Part shown: piece by piece, positions 28,708-38,696 of the stretch | Numbering within the stretch: the stretch's first letter is position 1 | Layout: every line of letters starts with the position of its first letter | NCBI GenBank assembly: GCA_024743315.1 | Contig: JANSWU010000006.1 | Coordinates: forward strand, 1-64,000 | Origin: Hyphomonadaceae bacterium | GTDB lineage: Bacteria; Pseudomonadota; Alphaproteobacteria; Caulobacterales; Hyphomonadaceae | Reading direction: 5' to 3' | Length of the DNA: 64,000 bases | Translations under genes and position numbers: made by a program | Notes under the pieces: model-generated | Database searches by the model: none | What the model was told of the DNA's origin: nothing | Seen by the model: the letters and a program-made list of their open reading frames with translations, nothing else

Positions 28708-29448
28708 GTGCACATGAACGACACGGATTTCACCGGCAAGACCGTTCTTGTTGTTGGCGGTTCAAGCGGCATTGGAAACGGCATTGCGCAGGCGTTCCGA
28801 ACCCGCGGCGCCGAGGTTGAGGTTTGGGGCACACGCGCTTCAGCGCAGGATTATGATCCTTCCAAGGGGTCCGACCTGACAGGCCTCATCTATCGGCAAG
28901 TCGATGTTGGGTCGCCCGACGCCATCGCAGCGGCTGAAATCAGCTTTGACGCGCTGGATATCCTGGTTCTGTCTCAGGGCATCGTGGCTTACAAGAAGGC
29001 CGAGTTCGAGCGCGAAGGCTGGGACAAAGTGATGTCGGTCAATCTCGATAGCCTGATCCATTGCTGTGAGAAATTTCGCGCGAGTTTGGCGAGCCGAAAC
29101 GGGTCGATCATCACAATCAGCTCGGTATCGGGAACGCGTGCCAATATCGGCAATCCAGCCTATGCAGCGTCAAAAGCAGGGGCGATCAGCCTGACCAAAA
29201 CACTTGGCCAGGCCTATGCAAGGGATGGCATTCGCGTAAATGGCGTCGCGCCGGGTCTTGTCGACACAAAACTGACCAAAGTTACCACAGAACACCCGGA
29301 TCGCTTGCAGGGCGCCCTGCGCAGCATTCCTCTGCGGCGGGTCGGTACGCCTGACGAGATTGCCGGCGGGGTGCTTTTTCTGGCCTCGCCGCTGGCGTCT
29401 TATGTCTGCGGGCAAACCATCTTTGTAGATGGCGGCCTGACCTTGTAA
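28708..29448 (+). CDS. Short-chain dehydrogenase/reductase
   Basis: VLVVGGSSGIGNGIA, YAASKAGAISLTKTL, VNGVAPGLVDT. Confidence 0.9.
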   Translation: MHMNDTDFTGKTVLVVGGSSGIGNGIAQAFRTRGAEVEVWGTRASAQDYDPSKGSDLTGLIYRQVDVGSPDAIAAAEISFDALDILVLSQGIVAYKKAEFEREGWDKVMSVNLDSLIHCCEKFRASLASRNGSIITISSVSGTRANIGNPAYAASKAGAISLTKTLGQAYARDGIRVNGVAPGLVDTKLTKVTTEHPDRLQGALRSIPLRRVGTPDEIAGGVLFLASPLASYVCGQTIFVDGGLTL

Positions 29449-29497
29449 TCACTCAGAGATCGAGACCAGTCAGTTTGCGAATATTCCGGCCGATCTG

Positions 29498-31090
29498 TTA
29501 TTCCGATTTCAGCCCTTCAGCATCGGCGCGCATGCCGAGGAATAGGCTCAAACAGCAGATTAAGAGAATAATCGTGAATGGCAGCGCTGCCGCGATAGTA
29601 CCGGCTTGCAAGGCTTCGAGCGCAGACGTCCCGCCGCCATAAAGCAGTGCCGAGGCTGTCAGGCCGAGCATGCAGGCCCAGAATACGCGTTGCGCCACCG
29701 GAGCATTGGTCTTGCCGCCTGATGTGATCGTGTCGACGACCAAGGCGCCTGAATCGGCCGAGGTCACGATGAAGACGATAAGCAATCCGATCGCAACGAT
29801 CGACGTTACGCCGCCCCAAGGCAGGGCTGCCAGCATTTGAAACAGGACCGTCGCTGAATTTACGATGCCGCCGGACAGATCACCGATGCCATTCTCGTAC
29901 TGGAACACGGCCGTCTCCCCGAAGGCGGAGAACCAAACCACGCAAATCGCGAAGGGGGCGAGCAGGACGACGGAGAAATATTCCCGGACGGTGCGTCCGC
30001 GCGAGATCCGGGCGATGAACATGCCGACAAAGGGCGACCATGAAATCCACCAGGCCCAGTAGAAGATCGTCCAGTCATGGAACCAGGCGATATCGTCACG
30101 GCCAACCCAATTGGTGAGCGCGGGCGTGTCGGCAAAATAAGCGATCAGGTTTTCGCCCATACCGGTAAATATCAAGGCGGTCGGTCCGGCAATAATCACG
30201 AACATCAAAAGGCAGAACGCCACCACCATATTGATATTGCTCAGGAGTTTGACGCCGCCATCCAGACCGCGAATGACTGAGATCACCGCCAACCCGGTCA
30301 TCGCCGCGATCAAGCCAATCTGGATCCAGACATTCGGCTCGAAATCGAACATGTATCCGAGGCCGCTGGCGGCCTGCGTGCCGCCAAGACCAATCGTGGT
30401 CGCCAATCCGAAAATCGTCGACACGACCGCAAACAGGTCGATCACATGGCCCCACCAGCCCCAGACGCGTTCGCCTAATAAAGGATAGAAAGCGGACCGG
30501 ATAGACAGCGGCAGGCCCTTATTGTGCGCAAAAAAGCCGAGCGACAGCCCGACCACGGCGTAAATCGCCCAGGGCGACAGGCCCCAATGGAACAGGGTGG
30601 CACTGAAAGCCAGCCGATTTGCCTCAGCCGTGCCAGGTTCGGCCCCCAAAGGCATGCCAAACCAGTCGGTATGATAGGCTAAAGGCTCTGCCGCGCCCCA
30701 GAACATGAAACCAATCCCGACACCGGCGGCAAACAGCATGGCGATCCAAGAATGAACTTTATAATCCGGCACGGCGTCTTGGCCGCCCAAGCGAATGCGA
30801 CCGAGCGGCGAGATCGCCAAGGCGAGACAGAATATGAAAACGAGGACCGGGGTCGCGGCAAACAACCAATCGAAAGACTGTAATGTATGCGAGCGCGCCG
30901 CACTCAGAAACTCACCAGACACGGTGGGAAAGACCAGCGTCAGTCCGCCAAAGAGGAGCACCAGGCTGGCGGCGAGAAAGAAGACCGGATTGTGGACGTC
31001 CAGACCGAGGACTTCGACATTGTCCTGACCGACTTCATAATCGGTCTCATACTCGTTTTCAGCAGTAGAGATAAATTCCGAATCCGGCAT
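29498..31090 (-). CDS. BCCT-family (betaine/carnitine/choline) transporter
   Basis: WWISWSPFVGMFIARISRGRTVREY signature; multiple TM segments. Confidence 0.92.
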   Translation of the reverse strand: MPDSEFISTAENEYETDYEVGQDNVEVLGLDVHNPVFFLAASLVLLFGGLTLVFPTVSGEFLSAARSHTLQSFDWLFAATPVLVFIFCLALAISPLGRIRLGGQDAVPDYKVHSWIAMLFAAGVGIGFMFWGAAEPLAYHTDWFGMPLGAEPGTAEANRLAFSATLFHWGLSPWAIYAVVGLSLGFFAHNKGLPLSIRSAFYPLLGERVWGWWGHVIDLFAVVSTIFGLATTIGLGGTQAASGLGYMFDFEPNVWIQIGLIAAMTGLAVISVIRGLDGGVKLLSNINMVVAFCLLMFVIIAGPTALIFTGMGENLIAYFADTPALTNWVGRDDIAWFHDWTIFYWAWWISWSPFVGMFIARISRGRTVREYFSVVLLAPFAICVVWFSAFGETAVFQYENGIGDLSGGIVNSATVLFQMLAALPWGGVTSIVAIGLLIVFIVTSADSGALVVDTITSGGKTNAPVAQRVFWACMLGLTASALLYGGGTSALEALQAGTIAAALPFTIILLICCLSLFLGMRADAEGLKSE

Positions 31091-31381
31091 GCTTCCCTTC
31101 CAGTTACGCGCCCAGCTTGTCCTGCACGAATTGTGTCGATGTTCAAAGCATCTGGCGCAGCCAGACGAGCAAACGCACCGCCCTGACGCACCGTAAGTGC
31201 TGTATAATTAACACATATACCGGCTGAGTCAGGAGAACCTGCGACAATCGCAGCTGATAATCTTTCCATCATCAAACTATCTGCTACGTAACATGCACCA
31301 TCGAGCGATCGTGATTCTTGTGTGCCCTGCGTAATTCGGCGTGGGCCTGCACGATCGGAGCAAACACCCGAGGGACTACAT

Positions 31382-33952
31382 ATGTATCGACTAATGAGTG
31401 GCGCGTCGCTGATCGCCATGATGGGTCTATCTGGCTTGAGTGCCGTCGCCCAGGACGCCGCAGAACCAGAAGCCAAGCGCTTGCAGTCTGTCACGGTTAC
31501 GGCAACCAAGCGCGCCGAAACCGCTCAGAGCATTCCAGTGGCCGTGGACGCGATTGGCGAACAGGAATTGGAAGAGCTCGGCGTCAAGAATTTCTCTGAC
31601 TATCTCATTCAGTTGCCGGGCGTGACCGCGGGCGGGTCCGGGCCCGGGCAGAACACGATTTACATTCGCGGTCTGGCCTCAACGACCCCTGCTGCGACGA
31701 TTGCCGGCGTTGCTGGCCTGGCGCCAAATGTTTCATTCTATCTCGATGAGCAGCCGTTGGCGCAGCCCGGGCGAAATCTTGACGTCTATGCCGCGGACCT
31801 GGAACGGGTTGAAGTTCTGTCCGGCCCTCAAGGGACACTGTTTGGCTCGAGCTCGCAAGCCGGTACCGTGCGCCTGATCACCAACAAGCCGGATTTCTCC
31901 GGTGTTGCTGCTTCTGTTAAAGCATCGACTTCGTTCACCGATGGCGGTGAGATGAGCAATAGTGTCGAGGCGATGTTCAACTTGCCGGTTTCGGACAAAC
32001 TCGCGCTGCGCGGGGTTGTCTATACCGACAATCAAGGCGGCTATATCGACAATGTCGGTGGCACCGTGACGACGGAAGAATCGGCTCGGTTCCGCCCGGC
32101 AGGCACGGTCCGCGACAATGGCCTCGTGGTGTCACCGGGTCGCGCCGGTTTCCAGGCGGGCGCTGACCTGTCTGGCGTCACTTTCATTCCGGCCAATAAT
32201 AGCTCGATTGTCGAGAATGATTTCAACGACACGACTTATGCTGGTTTTCGCCTGAGCGCCGCCTATGAGTTCAACTCGGATTGGAGCCTGTTGGTCTCCC
32301 ACGCCCAACAACAACTTGATACGGATGGCGTGTTCTTCGCCGACCCTGAACTCGATGATTACGACATTCAGCGTTTCTCCGAAGACGAGATTGAAGACAG
32401 CTATCACAATACAAGCTGGACGCTGGAAGGCCGGATCGGGATGCTGGAAGCGCTCTATACCGGCGCCTATACAGACCGCACGACAGATCAGACGGTCGAT
32501 TACACTGACTATCTCTTCGTCGGACAGTATCTTCCCTATTACATCTGTGATGGGTCAGTGACCTATCCGGGCGCAGCCGGGCCAACCGGGACCTGCCAGG
32601 CGCCAAATCTCTTCGTTGATTCCCTGACGGAGCTGAAAGTCGAAACCCACGAACTGCGTTTCAACACGCCAGCCGAGCATCGGTTGCGCGCCACTTTTGG
32701 TGGCTTCTATTCCGATTTGGAATTGCTGGAACGCAATGACTTTACCTATCCTGGGTCGCGCTTCGCGATTGGCTTTAACGGCGTTGCCGGCTTCCCGGAC
32801 AATTACCCGCTTACCAACACCGCGGTCACCGGCGAGATTGGTAGTGCGTCCCCCGGTTTCTTCAGCGATCCCGGACCGTTCCCGGAAAGCGCAATCTTCC
32901 GTAATGATGTGCTGCGCACGGATGAGCAACTCGGCCTGTTCGGTGAAGCGACATTTGACCTGAATGAGCAATTCGCGATCACATTCGGCGCGCGCTGGTA
33001 TGATATCGAGGTTGACCTCGAAGGGTCGGCAAACTCGTCTTTCTTCAATCTTGGACAAGCGACGGACCAGCAGCGCGCCGGCACCAATATCTCCGCACAG
33101 TTTGCGCCGAACAATCCATTCGGCGCGCCGGATACCGCCTCCACTGACGGCGTCATCTACAAACTGACCGGCTCCTACACGCCAACCGATGATGTCCTCT
33201 TATACGCGACTTATTCGGAAGGCTTCCGCCCTGGCTTGCTCAACCGTCCAGGCGGGCGTTCCAACCCTGCCGGAACCTATACGGTACCATTCGCGGTCGA
33301 TACGGATGACATCCAGAATTATGAAATCGGCTGGAAAACCGAATTGTTCGACAATTCTCTGCGGTTCAACGGCTCGGCCTTCTTCGTCGAGATCGAGGGC
33401 TTGCAGGCAACAATTTTTGACCCATCCATCGTCAACTTGTTCTTCTCCGACAATGCTGCAAACGCGGAAATCACGGGGGTTGAGGGTGACTTCACCTGGG
33501 CGCCGTATGCGGTTGACGGCCTCACCATCGCTGGGGCGTTCTCGCTGCTCGATACCGAGATTACCGAGGTTCTGGTTCCGACCAACGATGTCCTACAAGG
33601 CTCGGATCTTGCCTTTGCCCCGGCCTATCAAGGCAATCTCCGTGTGCGCTATGAATGGGATCTGGAGCGCCAGATTGGCGGATCGTCTTTGACCGCCCAC
33701 GTCATGCCTCAGATCGTGTTCTCGGATGACTCGGTGAGCGACATTGTCGAGATCAATAAGGGCGATGTCGATGGCTATGTCGTTCTCGGCGGCACTTTGG
33801 GCGTCACCGCAGATCAATGGTCCGCCGAACTGTTCGCGACCAATTTGACCAATGAGTATGCCGAACTCAGCAATAGCTTCCAGTTCGACCGAAACCGGGT
33901 CACGCCGATGCGGCCGCGCACCATTGGTGTGCGCGTCGGCTATGATTTTTAG
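31382..33952 (+). CDS. TonB-dependent outer-membrane receptor
   Basis: Plug motif AETAQSIPVAVDAIGEQELEELGVKNFSDYLIQLPGV...IYIRGL; C-terminal RTIGVRVGYDF. Confidence 0.92.
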   Translation: MYRLMSGASLIAMMGLSGLSAVAQDAAEPEAKRLQSVTVTATKRAETAQSIPVAVDAIGEQELEELGVKNFSDYLIQLPGVTAGGSGPGQNTIYIRGLASTTPAATIAGVAGLAPNVSFYLDEQPLAQPGRNLDVYAADLERVEVLSGPQGTLFGSSSQAGTVRLITNKPDFSGVAASVKASTSFTDGGEMSNSVEAMFNLPVSDKLALRGVVYTDNQGGYIDNVGGTVTTEESARFRPAGTVRDNGLVVSPGRAGFQAGADLSGVTFIPANNSSIVENDFNDTTYAGFRLSAAYEFNSDWSLLVSHAQQQLDTDGVFFADPELDDYDIQRFSEDEIEDSYHNTSWTLEGRIGMLEALYTGAYTDRTTDQTVDYTDYLFVGQYLPYYICDGSVTYPGAAGPTGTCQAPNLFVDSLTELKVETHELRFNTPAEHRLRATFGGFYSDLELLERNDFTYPGSRFAIGFNGVAGFPDNYPLTNTAVTGEIGSASPGFFSDPGPFPESAIFRNDVLRTDEQLGLFGEATFDLNEQFAITFGARWYDIEVDLEGSANSSFFNLGQATDQQRAGTNISAQFAPNNPFGAPDTASTDGVIYKLTGSYTPTDDVLLYATYSEGFRPGLLNRPGGRSNPAGTYTVPFAVDTDDIQNYEIGWKTELFDNSLRFNGSAFFVEIEGLQATIFDPSIVNLFFSDNAANAEITGVEGDFTWAPYAVDGLTIAGAFSLLDTEITEVLVPTNDVLQGSDLAFAPAYQGNLRVRYEWDLERQIGGSSLTAHVMPQIVFSDDSVSDIVEINKGDVDGYVVLGGTLGVTADQWSAELFATNLTNEYAELSNSFQFDRNRVTPMRPRTIGVRVGYDF

Positions 33953-33975
33953 TCACCGCATCTGATAGCGATTGA

Positions 33976-34013
33976 AGGCAGCGTCTTGATCCCTCAAGGC
34001 GCTGCCTTTTTAT
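33976..34013 (+). terminator. Rho-independent terminator of the TonB receptor gene
   Basis: aggcagcgtcttga-tccc-tcaaggcgctgcct followed by tttttat; near-perfect stem with one mismatch. Confidence 0.85.
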
Positions 34014-34023
34014 GGACCCTGCC

Positions 34024-36021
34024 ATGACCGAACCCGTCGATCACCCCCGCGCGGCACGCCTCAAGCAGGCGCAATCAGAAATGCAAGCCGGTCGGTTTGC
34101 AGAAGCGGCGGCGATTGCGGATGCGCTCTTGACGAGCGCGCCCGCAGATCAAGACGCACTTTACATCGCCGCGGTCGCTGCGCGCTATCTGGGGCAGTTC
34201 AGTGAAGCGGTGGATCATTTGAACGCGCTCAAAAAGGCAGCCCCGGAATATGGCCGGGCCTTTCAAGAGGAAGGTCACCTGTTCAAGGCAACCGGAAGTC
34301 CTGACCGGGCCCTGACATCTTATCAACTGGCGACGCGATACAATCCGGCCCTGACGGCAAGTTGGCAGGCGCAAGTTGAGTTACTCAAGGCGCGCGGTCA
34401 GCGCGCAGAGGCTGATCTAGCCAACGCTCAGCTCAATCGAATTCTGTCGCTGCCGCGTGTCCTATTGGCGGTGACCAATCATCTCTATGAGGGGCGGGTT
34501 TTAAAAGCCGAGGAAATGGTGCGGGCTTTCCTGCAAAAAAACCCTCAGAACGTTGAGGGCATGCGCCTGCTTGCCGATATCGGATCGCGCCTCGGCGTTC
34601 ATGAGGATGCTGACTTCTTGCTGGAATCAGCCATCGCGCTTGAGCCTGACAATCTGCAATTGCGGATCGATTATATTCAAGTGCTCAGAAAGCGCCAAAA
34701 ATATGCTGCCGCCCTCGAACAGGCGAAGACGTTATTAGCGCGAGACCCGGAAAGTCCCGTCTTTCAATCTCTCTTCGCGATTGAGAGCATGCAATCGGGT
34801 GACTATGAGACCGCGCTCGATGCTTTCGACCAGGTTCTGCAGAAGTTACCGGGTGACCCGGCCACGCTGACCTCTCGCGGGCATGCTTTAAAAACCTATG
34901 GCCGCTCGGATGAGGCTGTGGCCTCTTACCAGGCCGCCGTCGGTGGCGATCCCCACAATGGCGATTCTTGGTACGCCCTCGCCAATCTCAAAACCTATCG
35001 CTTTTCGGATGAAGAAGTGAGGCGCATGCAGGCCGCGCAGAGTTCCCCCGACCTGAGCTTTATGTCACGGGTGCATATCGCTTTTGCGCTTGGCAAAGCC
35101 TTTGAAGATCGCGGTGACTACGCCTCCTCCTTTGAGCAGTACCGAACCGGGAATGCGCTCAAGCAAAAGCAGACCCGTTACACAACCGAACAAATGCTGG
35201 CTGAGTTCGAAGCACAGAAAAGATACTGCTCACAACCCGTCATGACCGCGCAGAGCGATCTTGGCTGCCCTGCCCCTGATCCGATTTTTATCGTCGGCTT
35301 GCCGCGCGCGGGTTCGACCCTGATTGAGCAAATCCTCGCCTCCCATAGTCAGGTGGATGGCACGTTGGAATTGCCCAACATCCTGTCCATGGCACATCGT
35401 CTGCGTGGCCGAAATCTGATCAGCGATCGCGACCGGTATCCGAGAATTCTAGCCGAACTGTCCGCGGAAGACCTCAAAGAACTGGGTCAGAGCTATCTTG
35501 AAGATACAAAGATCCATCGCAGTGGTGCGGCTTATTTCACTGACAAGATGCCGAACAATTTCCGGCATCTCGGCTTGATCCACCTAATCTTGCCAAATGC
35601 CAAAATCATCGACGCGCGCCGGGCGCCGCTTGATTGCTGTTGGTCCGCGTACAAGCAATTGTTCGCGGAAGGCCAGGAATTCACTTACGGGCTTGAGGAT
35701 ATCGGGCACTATTATCGCGGCTATGTTGATTTGATGGCGCATTGGGAAACGGTGCTTCCCCAAGGTCGAATTCTTCGAGTGCAACACGAAGATGTGCTTG
35801 ATGATTTGGAATCCGAAGTCCTCCGGATCCTTGACTATTGCGAATTGCCTTTCGAGGCAGCCTGCGTTGAGTTTCACAAGACTGACCGCGCCGTTCGCAC
35901 TGCCAGCTCCGAACAGGTGCGCCGCCCGATCAATCGTGCTGGACAAGATCAATGGAAGCCGTTTGAACCATTCCTTGACCCATTGAAGATGGCATTGGGA
36001 CCTTCGCTTCTGGGGAATTAA
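34024..36021 (+). CDS. TPR-repeat sulfotransferase family protein
   Basis: N-terminal TPR-like repeats; PIFIVGLPRAGSTLIEQILASHSQVDGTLELPNI sulfotransferase motif. Confidence 0.88.
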   Translation: MTEPVDHPRAARLKQAQSEMQAGRFAEAAAIADALLTSAPADQDALYIAAVAARYLGQFSEAVDHLNALKKAAPEYGRAFQEEGHLFKATGSPDRALTSYQLATRYNPALTASWQAQVELLKARGQRAEADLANAQLNRILSLPRVLLAVTNHLYEGRVLKAEEMVRAFLQKNPQNVEGMRLLADIGSRLGVHEDADFLLESAIALEPDNLQLRIDYIQVLRKRQKYAAALEQAKTLLARDPESPVFQSLFAIESMQSGDYETALDAFDQVLQKLPGDPATLTSRGHALKTYGRSDEAVASYQAAVGGDPHNGDSWYALANLKTYRFSDEEVRRMQAAQSSPDLSFMSRVHIAFALGKAFEDRGDYASSFEQYRTGNALKQKQTRYTTEQMLAEFEAQKRYCSQPVMTAQSDLGCPAPDPIFIVGLPRAGSTLIEQILASHSQVDGTLELPNILSMAHRLRGRNLISDRDRYPRILAELSAEDLKELGQSYLEDTKIHRSGAAYFTDKMPNNFRHLGLIHLILPNAKIIDARRAPLDCCWSAYKQLFAEGQEFTYGLEDIGHYYRGYVDLMAHWETVLPQGRILRVQHEDVLDDLESEVLRILDYCELPFEAACVEFHKTDRAVRTASSEQVRRPINRAGQDQWKPFEPFLDPLKMALGPSLLGN

Positions 36022-36032
36022 GGACTGAGCAG

Positions 36033-36512
36033 ATGAGTGCACGCTCTGAAGACGCGCTGATCGCACTTCGACAAATCCAACGACGAACCGAGCAGGCTTC
36101 GAAAAAGCTTGCAGCGCAAGCAGGTTTGACGCCCTCGCAATTGTTGGTGATGCAAATCCTGGATGAATGCGGTGAAATCTCTGCTGGTGAAGTCTCCAAC
36201 CTGACCCAGCTCAAGCATGCGACGATCACAAGCCTGGTCGACAAGCTAGAAGCGCGTGGATTGGTGACCCGGCGGCGCTGCGAAGATGACCGGCGACGGG
36301 TATGGCTCAAGCTGCTGCCGGAAGGCGAACAAGCCATCACATCAGCCCCGGACTTGCTGCAGGAGACATTCCAAACTCGCTTTGAGGCCTTACCCGACTG
36401 GCACCAGTCTATGTTGGTGTCATCGCTCGAGCGGATCGCAGCGCTCTTGGATGCTGAAGACTTAGACGCCGCGCCAATCCTGGATGTCGGCGCATTGGAT
36501 GAACGGCCTTAG
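36033..36512 (+). CDS. MarR-family transcriptional regulator
   Basis: LTPSQLLVMQILDECGEISAGEVSNLTQLKHATITSLVDKLEARGLVTRRRCEDDRRRVWLKLLPEGE. Confidence 0.9.
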   Translation: MSARSEDALIALRQIQRRTEQASKKLAAQAGLTPSQLLVMQILDECGEISAGEVSNLTQLKHATITSLVDKLEARGLVTRRRCEDDRRRVWLKLLPEGEQAITSAPDLLQETFQTRFEALPDWHQSMLVSSLERIAALLDAEDLDAAPILDVGALDERP

Positions 36513-36654
36513 TTCATGCTCGCAAATGAGCGTCAGTCTCGAACAAACAATTCTTTGGGTCATGCGTCCGAATGAAAACGAGGGATTCGCGGGCAATAGA
36601 GACTCGCTTTTGCCCCATTCTGATGCGGGCCCGATTGGACGATCGCGTTTATGA

Positions 36655-38565
36655 TCAGCCGTTTCGTTTCATCACTTTCTGACTGCGTTTCTTCTCGCCG
36701 TTCGGGCCACGGGGCTTTTTGGGGCCGATGCGCTTTTTCTTTTGTGGTTTTGCGCCGCTCTTTTCCGTGTCCGGGCGCCTGATCTTCTTGGGACCACTTT
36801 TTCTGACGCCTTTGGTTTTGACCGACTTGGGCTTTTCGGTTCCAGGCGCGTCCGAACGACTGATCCAGATGCTCTTATCAATAATCTGACGCTCCCCCGC
36901 AGCATCCATCAAACGCGCCGCGGCGTCGGGTTTCAACTCAACCAAGGTCGCGTCTGGTTCGATACGAATGGCGCCGATACTGTTTCGAGAAAATCCACCC
37001 GATTTGCACAACATTGGTATCAACCACTTTGGGTCGGCTTTTTTCTTGCGCCCCACGCCGAGTTTAATCCAGTGACCATCCTGAAAATCTGATCCACGGC
37101 GTCCGCCATGCTCGCGCCGGGGTTCTCGAGAATAACCGCGATCCGGATCATAATTGCCTTTGCGAGGTGAACTGGACGATTGAGCGCCGGGGTCTTGTAG
37201 AATTTCAGGGGCAGAGTCGGTTGCGCGAGTTAGGCGCACGATCGCAGCCGCGAGATGTTCCGCGCTATATTTTTCGAGCAACGTATTTGTGAGTTCAGTC
37301 TCTGCCTCGTTCGGCAAGGATTGCAGAGCTTCGCTGGAGAGCAATCGGTTGTTCAGGGCAACTTCGATGTCAGCAGCCGATGGTGGCAGACGCCATTCTG
37401 CCTCGACATTAGCGTCTTGAAGGAGGCGTTCTGTTCTACGTCTCGCCCGCACTGGAACAATCAACGCGCAAACGCCAGGTCGGCCCGCACGCCCGGTGCG
37501 ACCGGATCGATGCAAAAGGCCTTCTTTATTGCGTGGTAAGTCGGCATGGATGACCAAGTCCAGGCCTGGCAAATCGAGCCCACGAGCGGCAACGTCTGTC
37601 GCCACACAGACGCGCGCGCGGCCATCGCGCATTGCCAGCACCGAATTGCTGCGCTCTTTCTGGCTGAACTCGCCTGATAGGGCGACCACTGAAAACCCAC
37701 GATTGGTCAACCGTGCGGCGAGTTTATTCACCGCATCACGCCGCGAGCAGAACACGATGGCATTCGGGGCGTCATGGTAAAGAAGCGTATTGATTACCGC
37801 CTTCTCAACGTCGGAAGCAATCACCGTCATCGCCTGGTAGGTGATATCGCTATGCGATGATGCTGTGGAGATCGTATTGAGGCGCTCTGCATTGTTCTGA
37901 TAAGTCGCGGCCAACCGCGCAATCGGCTTCGAAACCGTGGCTGAGAACATCAGCGTCTGACGATCTTCGGGTGCCGCGTCGAGAACAAACTCCAATTCCT
38001 CCCGAAACCCCATATCCATCATTTCATCTGCTTCGTCCAAAACGATTGATCGAATGTCACCGAGATCCAAAGACCCTCGTCGAATATGATCGACAAGCCG
38101 TCCAGGTGTACCCACGACAATATGGGCTCCTTTCGCGAGCTGCTGGCGCTCATCGCGAATATCAACGCCACCGATACAGGATACAATCCGCCCCGCCGCT
38201 GGCGCATATAGCCATTGCAATTCTCTCGTCACTTGCAGTGCAAGCTCTCTTGTTGGTGCCACAATCAGCGCGCTCGGCTGCACCGCTTCAGGCAGTCGTG
38301 GTGCCTGTTGCAAAATTGACGGCGCGAGGGCCAGGCCGAAGGCCACAGTCTTTCCAGACCCGGTTTGAGCCGATACCAGCAAGTCGCGACCGAACAAAGC
38401 CGGGTTAAGGACGGCTTCTTGGACCGGGGTCAGTGTTTCATACCCTTTATGATCAAGCGCCTCGGCAAGTGGCGCTGCAATCTCGAACTCGGTTTTCATT
38501 TGCGGACTTTCAAGTGTCATTGACGCGTCTCGCGTCATCCAGGCTGGATGGCGAGGTTCAATCAT
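36655..38565 (-). CDS. DEAD-box RNA helicase with DbpA-type C-terminal RNA-binding domain and basic tail
   Basis: AQTGSGKTVAFGLAL, VLDEADEMMDMGF, SGRTGRAGRPG; C-terminal DGHWIKLGVGRKKKADPKWLIPMLCKSGG. Confidence 0.9.
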   Translation of the reverse strand: MIEPRHPAWMTRDASMTLESPQMKTEFEIAAPLAEALDHKGYETLTPVQEAVLNPALFGRDLLVSAQTGSGKTVAFGLALAPSILQQAPRLPEAVQPSALIVAPTRELALQVTRELQWLYAPAAGRIVSCIGGVDIRDERQQLAKGAHIVVGTPGRLVDHIRRGSLDLGDIRSIVLDEADEMMDMGFREELEFVLDAAPEDRQTLMFSATVSKPIARLAATYQNNAERLNTISTASSHSDITYQAMTVIASDVEKAVINTLLYHDAPNAIVFCSRRDAVNKLAARLTNRGFSVVALSGEFSQKERSNSVLAMRDGRARVCVATDVAARGLDLPGLDLVIHADLPRNKEGLLHRSGRTGRAGRPGVCALIVPVRARRRTERLLQDANVEAEWRLPPSAADIEVALNNRLLSSEALQSLPNEAETELTNTLLEKYSAEHLAAAIVRLTRATDSAPEILQDPGAQSSSSPRKGNYDPDRGYSREPRREHGGRRGSDFQDGHWIKLGVGRKKKADPKWLIPMLCKSGGFSRNSIGAIRIEPDATLVELKPDAAARLMDAAGERQIIDKSIWISRSDAPGTEKPKSVKTKGVRKSGPKKIRRPDTEKSGAKPQKKKRIGPKKPRGPNGEKKRSQKVMKRNG

Positions 38566-38696
38566 CAGGCAGTTAGTCGGAAACCGTCCGCCTGACTAAC
38601 ACAAACTGCACACCGCTGACCGCGCGAGAAATTTAAGGCGGTACAAAACCGAGCGCTAAACGCAAAAGCAGTTTTGCCTTCAATAGCCACCAACGA

